DNA of 64,000 bases from Crossaster papposus (lineage: Eukaryota; Echinodermata; Asteroidea; Velatida; Solasteridae): NCBI GenBank assembly GCA_037893245.1, contig JBAIAA010000029.1, positions 893,045-957,044 on the forward strand, in the 5' to 3' direction. Below the pieces are notes generated by a model. That model searched no databases, was not told the DNA's origin, and saw only the letters and a program-made list of their open reading frames with translations. Below, in pieces: positions 9,938 to 21,900 of the stretch; the first letter of the stretch is position 1; each line of letters starts with the position of its first letter. Both the position numbers and the translations under genes were made by a program.

Positions 9938-12900
9938 CTGCAATTGAAAACAAGAATGGTTCTCAAACCATGTGTCTTTCGCGATTACCCTATTTTACAA
10001 CTTGACCTCAAATGACCTTTGACCTCAGTATATGACCTTTAATATCATCACTCCATGTAAGTTTCCATATTGCATAATTGCAATCGTACTTTGAGTTTTT
10101 CAAATGAAACCAATTTTACAATTTCAAACTCTTTTACAATTTCAAACTCTTTTACAATTCCAACCCCTTTTACAAATTGACCTCAAATGATCTTTGACCT
10201 CAAATGACCTTTGACCTCAAAACTTGAACCTTGGCACAAGCATGATATAAAGGTAACACTATTGCATCCACGACCTAAGTTTTATTGCAATTGGACTTTA
10301 TTTTCATATAATGACCAATTTTTTCAAAACTTCAACCAAAATGACACATACATACTGACGATAACTTCCCTACTCGGAATAGTTATCACTTTTGTTATTA
10401 CTTGTGGAATACCGTTTTTCCTTTGTTTGAGTGGTAGGGTACTCAACATTTTCATTGTTCCCTTGTTTGTTACATTGTATGCCTACCCCTTTATTTTAAG
10501 TGCGCACAGATGACCCAACGGATGGCCTGACGGGTGGACCGACAAAAGGCCAGACGGGAGAACCTACGAATGGCCCGACGGACAGACCGAGGGATGGCCT
10601 GACGAACTACATACAGAAATAGTGATTGCATAGTCTCTCTCTGAACTCTATCAGGCGAGACAAAAATGGCACAGACAGCTAGGCAGCCCGACAGACCAAC
10701 CTTGGACAGCGACCGGATCCCGTACGGCGACAGGAACTCCTCCTCATCCAGCATGTACTTGAGGACTTTCTTGAGCTGCTTGCGCTGTGGAATGCCAAGG
10801 AGATGACGGCCATGGATCCCATCTGCCATGGTCTTGTAGGCAATCTGGTCAAAAAAGTCAACAAGCTCAACATGAGGCCAATTTCATGGAGCTGCTAAGC
10901 ACAAAAATGTGCTTAGCACAAAAATTTTGCCCAGTAAAAGTAGGCTACAGCCAAAACTTGCGTGCTTTTCAAGCTGAGCAAAAACCAGCTATAAATACCA
11001 GTCACAAACAATATACATCACCTGAAACAAACTTCTGATTCGAGGCGTGCGATTGCACCCCCACACCATCGCACGCCTAAAAGCTTCATGAGAAGTGCAA
11101 ATGTGACCGGCTCTACAAAAAGGTGTATTATGTCGCAAAATAGTAGAATTGAGTTAAATACATGGTGTCAATGCCCACAATGCAAGCTTTCATTTAGTAT
11201 ATAATAGAGCTCCATAGCCCCTCTCATTTTGGAGATATGACGTGTTTACATATTGATTACTTCCTTGGAGTTCAAATTACACAACTGAGAAAACAGGCTT
11301 TGAAATAGCCGGCTCTGTTGTACTACAACAGAACGACGCACACAAAATGGTAGTTTTTTGCACTTTATTTATCAAAATTAACATTTCTTTGAAAGAAACC
11401 AGAAAGTGTAGGTATTAAAAATGTCATTCATGACAAAAATTAAAATCACATTTTGATTAAATGTTTACCCTCTCAACGTTGAGCTGGCCATTACATGATA
11501 GTGCATAGCGCGACTTAAGACAGCTTTTTGTAGAGCCAGTCACAAATAATCACACGCCTGAATCCAATCGTACTGCAACAGCTCAGCATACAATTACGGC
11601 ATAAGTATACTTCATAATTTGTTTTTAAAAAGTACACGACCGGTAAAGAGAAAATGGCTTTATGTATTAAAGGTAGGATACACCATTGGTAATTGCTTGA
11701 ATTATCAGGAATGGGTGGATTTGGGGGGTTGTATTTATAGTAAATATCGTTAAACTTCCCTGTTCGAAGTTTTACAATTATGGAAAGCAAGAAAAACGGT
11801 AATCATTTTCCACCAGCGTCGGGCAGTGGTTCTTATGTTGTTCTTGTTTTTTTATGATTGCTGTCTGGTGATCATGATCAAATAAAATTCAATTTTTCGG
11901 AACATTTATAGAATATCTAGCATGATAATTTTTCTGGCTGCCTACAATCATTATTTACTTTCAGTAGTAACAAAAATTGATATCTGCAAATGATGTATCC
12001 TACATTTAAAGGTAGGATACACCATTTGCGTATCAATTTGTTTACTACAGAAATAGTAAGAAATATCTTACTTATTTGAAAGTAAATAATGACTCTAGGC
12101 ATCCTGCAAAAGGATCGCGCTAGATATTCTATAATTATTTAGAAAAATTGAATTTTTGTGTTTTCTAATTGCGATCGCCGGTTGGCGATCGCAAAAAAAA
12201 CCAAGAACAACATAAGAATCACTGCTTGACGCCAGTTGAAAACGAACGCCGTTTTGTTTTGCTTTCCTCGGCTTCCATGATTGTAAAAATTCGAACAAGT
12301 CAGTTAAACGATATTTACTATAAAATATAACCTCCTAAATCCACCCATTCATGATAATTTAAGCAATTACCAATGGTGTATTCTACCATTAAACTGAAAT
12401 GAATACATGTATTATAAAAAAAAAACAGCTGCAACAACATATTTAAAACTCTCATTCCGAGGTCACAACTTACGTGATCGGAGAGCTCCGGGCGGTTCTT
12501 CATGAACCAGTCCAGCCGCTTCTTGAACCCAGGCAGCTTCTGGATGACCTCTTCCTCCAGGGTCAAGGAGGCAAAGAGCGGCACCAGGCCCACCATGGAG
12601 CGGATGCGCAGCGGGATGGTGCAGGTGTCCGTCTTGAGAACGTCGTAGTAGAAACCGTCCTCCTCGTCCCACAGCCCTGTAAAGTCGCAAAGTGAGGAAG
12701 TAGTCAAGATCTCAAAATTCCTTTAGTCTGAAGTCGTAAGTTAAATTAAATAAAAACTGTGGCAAAAGCACAGGGGTCTATTTGTCTTGAGAATGTCAAA
12801 GAACTTCGAGATCTTTGTACTGCGACAAAGGCATTTAAGACCGAGACTGAGACCAAGGCATTTAAGACTGAGATCAAGGCATTTGAGAATGAGATCAAGG

Positions 12901-15900
12901 CATTCAAGACTAAGACCAAGGCATTCAAGACTGAGACGAAGGCATTCAAGACTGAGACGAAGGCATTTAAGACTGAGATCAAGGCATTCGAGACTGAGAT
13001 CAAGGCATTCGAGACTGAGATCAAGGCATTCGAGACTGAGATCAAGGTATTCGAGACTGAAATCAAGGCATTCAAGACTGAGACCAAGGCATTCAAGACT
13101 GAGACCAAGGCATTCAAGACTGAGACCAAGGCATTCAAGACTAAGACGAAGGCATTTAAGACTGAGATCAAGGCATTCAAGACTAAGACCAAGGCATTCA
13201 AGACTGAGACCAAGGCATTCAAGACTAAGACGAAGGCATTTAAGACTGAGATCAAGGCATTCGAGACTGAGATCAAGGCATTCGAGACTGAAATCAAGGC
13301 ATTTAAGACTGAGACCAAGGCATTCAAGACTGAGACCAAGGCATTCAAGACTGAGACCAAGGCATTCAAGACTAAGACGAAGGCATTTAAGACTCAGATC
13401 AAGGCATTCAAGACTAAGACCAAGGCATTCAAGACTGAGACCAAGGCATTCAAGACCGACTCCAAGAATGATGAAACCAAGGCATTCAAGAGTAATTAGT
13501 AAAGTGAATTCTTAAGAAAAAAATAGCAAATGTTACAAAGAACACGCAGTCTTTGACGTTATGAATTTATGTTTTCTTGTTAAGCACAATCCGACGGGGA
13601 AATATGCCATTTTATGGTAAAAAACAAGAGCTATTTCAAAGATAGTGAAACCGACCGATTTTTTATTAATTTAAAAAAAGAAAAATATTGAGGCATTTGA
13701 TAGAATCCCTTTTTTTTGTTAACAGTCCGTCTTTGAAAATTATCAACTTTATACAAAATGCAAGAGGTTGAAGACTATTTGCTAACAAATTGTCTAGAAA
13801 AAGGCCATACACACAAAGACAAAGTTTCCTCTCAATTTTAACTTGCTCACCTCCCCCGACTGAGTTCATGGCGTCAATGATGGCCACAAAGTGCTCAAAG
13901 AACTTGCTGGCCATGTCTTCGTAGCTCTCGTCGCTCCTTGCCAGCTCCAGGGCAATGTCCAGCATGACGATACAGAAGAACGCCATCCAGGCCGTACCAT
14001 CAGCCTGGAATGTTCAAAGGGAATAAGACCTCAAATTAACAATGAGTGCAAAGTAAAAAAGTAAAGGTAAAGTCTGTCCAGAGCCAACGTGGCTCAACGG
14101 GCCGGTATTTGTGACCTGTCACCACAATATGAGAGTAAAGTCGCACGATGTGATTCGGAGATATGGCCATCCAAAGTCAAAATATGAAGAAGTGGTCAAT
14201 TTTAAGATTTTGCATAATTTGGAAAGCCTAAGTCCTCTACATATTCCTATTTTTGGGGTGCGATCAGGTGATCGAAAACCTCTTAAATTATGCAATTTTG
14301 CGTAGTGTTTGCGTAGTTAGTGTTTGGATTAAAGTCCATTAGTAGTATATTTAATACGGTAATTAAATATGCAAATTAGGTCCTCGTAACTATCTCACGT
14401 TTTCAAAATGTTTTATTTTGTTGTTTATACAATAGTTCGTATGTGTGGAAAGTTTCAAGAAGAAATAATAATTAGAACATAGCCGTTGCTGTGCTTAACC
14501 GAACCTTACTTGTCCTGTTTTTCAATTTTGTGCATTTTTTATTTAAGATGTTCATTAAAGTGAGGTTTTTCACAAACCCGTTTTGTGAAACCCATGACTT
14601 TCTGGAGCGCTGTAAAATGTACTTATCACAAAACCCGCAGGTGTTATGTACCATTAGAAAGCTCTCTTTCTCAAGAATTTGAAAATACCAATATCTCAAT
14701 TTTCAATTTTTCAATTGGGCTTGCTCCCCAGCGAAAGCCGGTACCCATTTATACTCCTGGTCGAGTGAGGCAAGTGGGGTGAAGTGGCTTGCCCAAGGAC
14801 ACAACATATGGCCAGCAGCTGGAGTTGGACCCCCGACCATCTGCTCATGAGTCACGAACCCGAACCACTAGACCACACTCCCTGTGATTAGCCTAAAAAA
14901 TCACACCCGTTCAGTTTTTGGCAGTTTTCTCCACTGTGGCCTGTGCCCAGTTCTATCTTATTTTGCCAGAACGTCTCACAGTTGATTAGTGAATTCGTGT
15001 GACTGGACTTGTGACGGTCATCCAGGCACTAGTGTCAAGATCTCCAGGCATCTTGGAAAGCAAATAATATTGCAGGACAAAGGCAAATTCCAATTTTGCG
15101 TTTTGCCCTTCAGCTGTCCCGAGGGATTCAAAGAAAAATTACTCGAGTGGGACTTAAACCCACGCCTTCCTCGATTTCTAGTGCAGACGTCAATACCACT
15201 CAACCAGCGTTGGCTGGCTGGTTTTAATCTGATATAGCAGCGGGTACCACAACCAACAACAGAATCCTTGTGCGTCATTATATTCATGACCAAAATGCCA
15301 AAATGCTACGTTCTAGCCATACCAACAAATATGTGTTACTTGCTTACCTGTTCTAGGTGACCTCCCGTGGGTAAAGGTCGTGACCTGTCAAACACCCCAA
15401 TGTTGTCCAGACCCAGGAAACCGCCGGAGAAAAGGTTCTTGCCGTCGGGATCCTTGCGGTTCACCCACCTGAAGATCAATAACATTCCAGATACTAAAAG
15501 GAAGGACTCCTAGTTTTGGAAGAAGATTACCTTTTTTGGTGGCCCTTTTGTGGCTACAACTTGGCTTTGCCATTGGCAAGCTACTGTGATTAGCCTTAGC
15601 TATAGCCAATAAAATGAATGTTTTGAACACGGCCTCTAAACTGCCTACCATGTGAAGTTGAGCAGCAGTGTCTAGAAGGCTCTAGCCAGCAAGCCCCTGT
15701 TCCTGATTTGGACCTATTTGTGGCTAAAGCTTGGTTTTGCCATTGGCAAGCTACTGTGATAAGCCTTAGCTATAGCAACAAATTAATGTTTTGGACACCG
15801 CCTCTTGACTGCCTACCATGTGAAGTTGAGCAGCAGTTTCTTGGAGACTCGTCAGGAAGCCCCTGTCCCTAATTGGGACCCATTTGTGGCTAAAGCTTGG

Positions 15901-18900
15901 CTTTGCCATTGGCAAGCTACTGTGATAAGCCTTAGCTATAGCCAATAAATAAACATTTTGGGCACCGCCTCTTGACTGCCTACCATGTGAAGTTCAGCAG
16001 CAGTTTTTGGAAAGCTCTAGCCAGGAAGTTCCTGTCCCTAGACCCTCTGGGAGCCACAGACTTGAAGACTCTGAACACAGCCCAGGCGTGCACGGGTGGG
16101 TTGACGTCACCAAAGGCAAACTCGTAGGCCGGGATCTGTAACAAATAATAAATGGGTCATTCCACCAAGTTGGAACACGGCATCGCTATTATGTCCAGAA
16201 CCTGTTGTTTTTATACATTTATATTGGTCAAATGTTACCGACAGTGATGGAGGTCTCGAAACCTGGTCTCGGTCTCGGGACTGTCTCGAGACGTTTTTTT
16301 TTTACTCAAAACTGTTCTATCTCCATCGATGTTTGTTTTTATGAAGTCGGCCTGTTACAGTGTATGTCAGCCATAGACTGGTCCCGGTATTTAAATTTGG
16401 TAATGAATTTTGGTAATTCATTTTTGGTCTCGGTCTCGGAAGTTGTGTTCTCAGTCTCGGAATGCAAAAAGTCTCAAAAGTGTTGTTCTCAGTCTCGAAA
16501 GTCTTGGTCTCGGTTCTCAAAAGCCTTGGTCTCGATCTCAAAATAGGCATTTCAGGTGATTTTGAAATATATTACACAGAGCTTCAAAACATAGATGAGG
16601 CGAAAGAGCATGTCTTCAGCATTCTAAAAATGTAGTTTTTTGCAAAATTGGCAAAGATACGTCAATTTAATTTAAGCAAATTAGGAGAAAAATTGGATGT
16701 TGACCTTTGACCTATTTCTATGGTTTCTTTATACAGGCAATGGCACCAAGAAAATACAAACATCAGAGCATTTTTCTGTTATAAATCATTAATTATTCAT
16801 TTGTTATCATTTAAATTGTGTACATACATTATGTATGCCCTTATTTATCATTTACTACAATTTCAAATAAAAAACTGAATGTTTAATTACTAATTTGCAT
16901 AATTAATTATCAAAATAATGGAAAATGTAAGGATTTTGCACATTTTGCAACTTTTACGAGAGTATATTATTACCTCGTTCAACGTTTTGCACAATTGAAC
17001 TTATCAATGTGTCTGCTTTACAATTTATGGTTGTTTAGTTTTGGCACAATGATGTTGCATAGAAACAGATGACATGAATGAATGAATAAATTGTAATAAT
17101 TAAAAATTAATTAATTAACACTAAGACAGCAATTTCTTAAGTGGGATGGAAATAAAATTGTGTAAAGCTACACTTATTACACTAAAGGCCGAAGTAAGAA
17201 GAAGTTGAGTCACAGACAATAACAAAACAAATCCATAGCGCAATACATATAGGTTCACGAGAAAAATGGGACGTTTTTGTCAAAAAACAACAACAACATA
17301 ACATTACATTATTCGTTTTCTGACATGTAAATACACAATAAGTATAAAATGACTCTCTTCCTTTAATATGTAAATATCTTGTTGATGTATCAATAAGATT
17401 TAAGGGACAAATTGTACGTGTTCGGTACCCAACCTTCCACAGTATCATGTGTATGAAATTGTCTTGTGGTAACCAGTCTACTGATGAAAAAAACCGCTGT
17501 ACAAAAGTACATTTTGGGAGGCCGTTTCAAAACCAAAACTACTAAAAACTTAAATTCTTATAAAAGAATATATTTCCCACCTTCTGAAGAAGTTCTGTGT
17601 GAAAAAAAATAGCGAATTTGTCTTTCGCACCGTTTAAAAACCGCTGGTCCGATCTTTACAGAACAAATGCGGTGGGTAAAAGCACTCGTCTTCTTTCTGA
17701 AATTACCGATCACGCGCCGATGTCAGGAACCTAACGCTCCCTATTGGGCAATAAAAAACTAATGGTAAATCGAGTACGAGCGAGCGAAAGCCGAAAGGCC
17801 GTTCCACGCACGATCGGGCTCACTTTAGGCGCTGTGCAGGCAGTTTTGTTCCCACACCATGTTTTATTTTAACTCATAACTAACGAACTACTGGGTCGTT
17901 TGCGCCGATTTTTCAGCAATAATCCCGTAAGATATGCATTATTACGATTACAAATTTTTATGATCATATTTTTTATAAAACCTGAGATACAATCTAATAT
18001 ATTTCGACATAATTTGTTTTTTCTGCAACGTTGTGTGCGTGGGGCTGTGTGTACAGTTACCGCGACTGGTTTTGTGATGTTACTGAGATGCCTACTCAAT
18101 GCCTGAGAAAGCCTTGGTCTCAGTCTCGTAAGCCTTGGTCTCAGTCTCGGCCCTAAAAGCCTTAAGGTTTCGGTCTTGGTCTCGGTCTCGACTACAACAC
18201 TGGTCACCGAGCCTAGTGCATGTCTCGCACTGAGCATGCGCGCAGTAAGTGAGCCCGTAATTTAACTAATGTGACTACTGGAGCAGTACGCTATGGTCAT
18301 ACGTGGGCGAAGGCACTCACTTGTCCATTGGGGGCCATGTACCACTCTCGTAGGAACAGCAACAGTTGGCCCTTGGCAAAGGTTGGATCCAGCTTGGCAA
18401 ACGGTATCATGTGGAAGGCCAAATCCCACGACGCATACTGTAACACAACCACAACAATCAATTTCATTAACAAAAGATGACAAGTGATCTTCGGATCTTG
18501 AGTGTCGCCTTTTCCCGCAGCCGATTAAAAATATGTTTGGTGTTCTTAAAAGAGTGCGTTCGTTTAGCTCACCGAGTCGACACGGGTTGTATGTTTAGCT
18601 ACGACGACAAGTTTTATTTGCAGCGAGTTGGCATTCTCGGCCGTTTGAAAATTCACAAGGTTTTATTGAGAGTTATTTACTTTCGATATCTGCAAATGGT
18701 GTATAATACCTTTAAACCGGTAAATGATTTCTTTAGAAGCTGGCGATTGTTGAAATGAGGATTAAAATCTGTCGGCTCCCGGTTGAAGAACCAATTGTAA
18801 ATTTAATTGGGCCCTTATTGATGCACGTGTGTGGTACATTCTGGTTTCGCGCACAGCACCGATTCATGTTCCATTTTTACTGCGCGTCAAGTTTGCTTGA

Positions 18901-21900
18901 AGATATTAGAGACCATTAGATTTTGATTGCAGAAGATATCCTGTAAATTGTTCTGAAAAATTGAATTAAAAAAAAATCCCTGGACAGCGATCGCGAAAAA
19001 AACAAGAACAACAACATAAGAACATACTAACGTCGGTTGAAAACGAACGCTGTTTTTCTTGCTTTTCTCAGCATTCAGCAGGTCAGAATACAACTATAGA
19101 ATACAACTACCCAAATCCACCCATTCATGATAATTCAAGCATTTACCAATGGTGAATTCTACCTTTAACCAGTTCGCACAGGAGGACGCAAAGTTTGCCC
19201 CGGAGGACTCAAAGTTTGCCCCAGATTCAAAACGGATGACGCATAAACACGTCACGAGCAAGGCCAGAAATTTCTGTCGGAAGCGAGCAAGGCCAAAAAT
19301 GCGTGGGTGTGCTTCCCAGTACAATCAGCCTGAACCCGCCTCAGATCAAGTTTCATTAAGAATATTCCCGCGCCTCGGATCGGTAATGTTAAAATAATCG
19401 TAGCGCGAACTGGTTAATAGGCGACTTTTACCAAACACGGAAAATGTAGTGCGTCTGTGTCCCATATACCACAAGGCCAAAACACTTGATGCTCTACATT
19501 ATTCCGTGTGTCACTTGCGCTTGCGGAATAACAAGACACACACACAACGTACCCAGGGGTACTCCCACTTGTCCGGCATAGAGATGATATCCATGTTGTA
19601 CAGGTGCTTCCAGTCCACATTCCGTCCATTCTCCCTGCTCTCAGGTGGCCTAGGGGTCTCGCGATCCCCCTGCAACCAGCTCTTGACGATGTAATGATAG
19701 AACTGCTTGCTCCACAGCAGGCTGGCGTAGGCCTGTCGGGCAACATTGTACTCCTCTGAGCCGCTGGCGGCGGGGATTATCTGACGGGATTAAATGGATT
19801 AACAGGATTAACGGGGGCCTTTAGGATTAAAAAGCTCTTGATAATGTATTTGATAGAACTGCTTGCTCCACAGCAGGCTAGCGTAGGCCTGTCGGGCAAC
19901 ATTGTACTCCTCTGAGCCACTGACAGCGGGGATTATCTGACGGGATTAAAGGGATTAACAGGATTAACGGGGCCTTTAGGATTAAAAAGCTCTTGATAAT
20001 GTAATGATAGAACTGCTTGCTCCACAGCAGGCTAGTGTAGGCCTGTCGGGCAACATTGTACTCCTCCGAGCCGCTGGCGGCTGGGATTATCTGAGGGGAT
20101 TAAAGGGATTAACGGGGGCCATTAGGACTAAAAAGCTCTTGATAATGTAATGATAGAATTGCTTGCTCCACTCCAGGCTGGCGTAGGCCTGTCGGGCAAC
20201 ACTGTACCCCTCAGGGATTATCTGACAGGATTAAAAGGAATTTACAGTGGGCCTAACCCTCTTATGGTTTTACCTTTCAAAACCTTTCAAAATCTGCTTA
20301 ATAGGCAAAATGGCTAACAATATAGTATGAACCTTTCAAAACGCTCCAGAATTTGTTGCTACTGCACTACTACACCTTTCAAAACCTTTTGAAAGGTATA
20401 TATTTTTGTTTACACCAGTTTGTTCAGAGAGTTGTTTTACCTTTCGAAATCTTTCATAGGTTCCTTTTGTCAGACAGTTTTCTCACCTTTCAAAACCCTT
20501 CAGTCCAGAAACTTGAAAGGTATTGTTTTTCTCACACCAGTTTTTTCAGAGAGTTGTTTTACCTTTCAAAATCTTTCATAGGTTCCTTTTGTCAAGACTT
20601 TCACATTTCAAAACCTTTTAGTCCAGGAAACTTGAAAGGTTTTGAAAGGTCTGACAGCTCTATGGTAACTGCACTATATATAGGAGGGTTAGGATTAAAA
20701 AGCTCTTGACGATGTAATGATAGAACTGCTTGCTCCATAGCAGGCTAGCGTAGGCCTGTCGGGCAACATTGTACTCCTCTGAGCCGCTGGCGGCTGGGAT
20801 TATCTGAGGGGATTAAAGGGATTAACGGGGGCCATTAGGACTAAAAAACTCTTGATAATGTAATGATAGAATTGCTTGCTCCACTCCAGGCTGGCGTAGG
20901 CCTGTCGGGCAACATTGTACTGCTCTGAACTGCTGGCGCAGGGATTATCTGATTAGATTAAAGAGATTAATGGGGGCCTTCAGGATTAAAAAGCTCTTGA
21001 TCATGTAATGAAAGAATTGATAGCTCCACAGCAGGCTGGCGTACCCCTGTCGGGCAACATTGTACTCCTCTGAGCCACTGGCGGTGGGGATTATCTGACG
21101 GGATTAAAGGGATTTACAGTGGGCCTTTAGGATTAAAAAGCTCTTGGCAATCCGAGAAGTCGCCACGCCGGTCGGCACTGATCGGGTCTGACTGGCACTC
21201 GCATTGGCCGGCCGAGAGCCCGGAACGGAAGGTACATGTAAACTAACACCTTTCCAACCGGCACCATAAAACTCAGTTTGGATAAAGATTTGTCAAGAAA
21301 GGAAAAAAATTAACTTTTACGTAAAATGATCATCTCTGCTTTGTTTAAATAGTTACCCATATTTGGTTTTCTACTCCGAAAACGGGCTTATTGAGGGGGG
21401 CCCTTGATTATCACGAGATTTGATTTACAGAAAAAAATCTTGTATAATCAGTGGGCCCGTTTTCGGAGTATTGATGATTGATGAACTGCATAGACGCCGT
21501 GAGAACACCGTGCTTCGCTCGCTACGCTCGATTTTTTCGGTAAAGTAGCCGGCACTCAAAATGTTCTAGCAACAACCCTGTTGGCAATGCAATTATAGAA
21601 TTACTTGCTCCACAGCAGGCTGGCAGATAGGAATTTTCAGCCGCCGGTCCATCAGTAGCTCATTTTGTGAGATGGTTTTCAACCTTACATATAAAGCACC
21701 GGCCGTTTGACGTTCGTGAATTAAAAATGGCCTTAATTAATAGCATTTGATAAACCAAGTGGATTTTTCAAAAACTGTTTCAACAACATTGATTCGTTTG
21801 TTTGGACATAAAATCGGGAGCTAAGGACGGTAGATTCCGTTATTTCGTTGACTTTTTTTCATTTTCAATGTTCGATATTATTGTACACGAAAATCGGGAG

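Larger units (their letters stand above)
19829..21625 (-). repeat. Array of exon 7 acceptor-side duplicates
   Basis: At least seven units begin near 19829, 19984, 20130, 20696, 20842, 20988 and 21134 (the last is split by an insertion and resumes at 21581). Each repeats the acceptor TCAG|ATAATCCC and about 100 nt of exon 7 ([20 protein letters not shown]), then diverges into AAGAGCTTTTTAATCC. None has an obvious donor. The units lie upstream of the true exon 7 in intron 6. Confidence 0.9.

Noticed and set aside
12759-13499. Plus-strand 246-codon frame of KAFKTET heptads as a possible coiled-coil gene
   Set aside because: It lies inside an intron of the GH63 gene, the opposite strand is equally open, and the 21-bp unit explains both.
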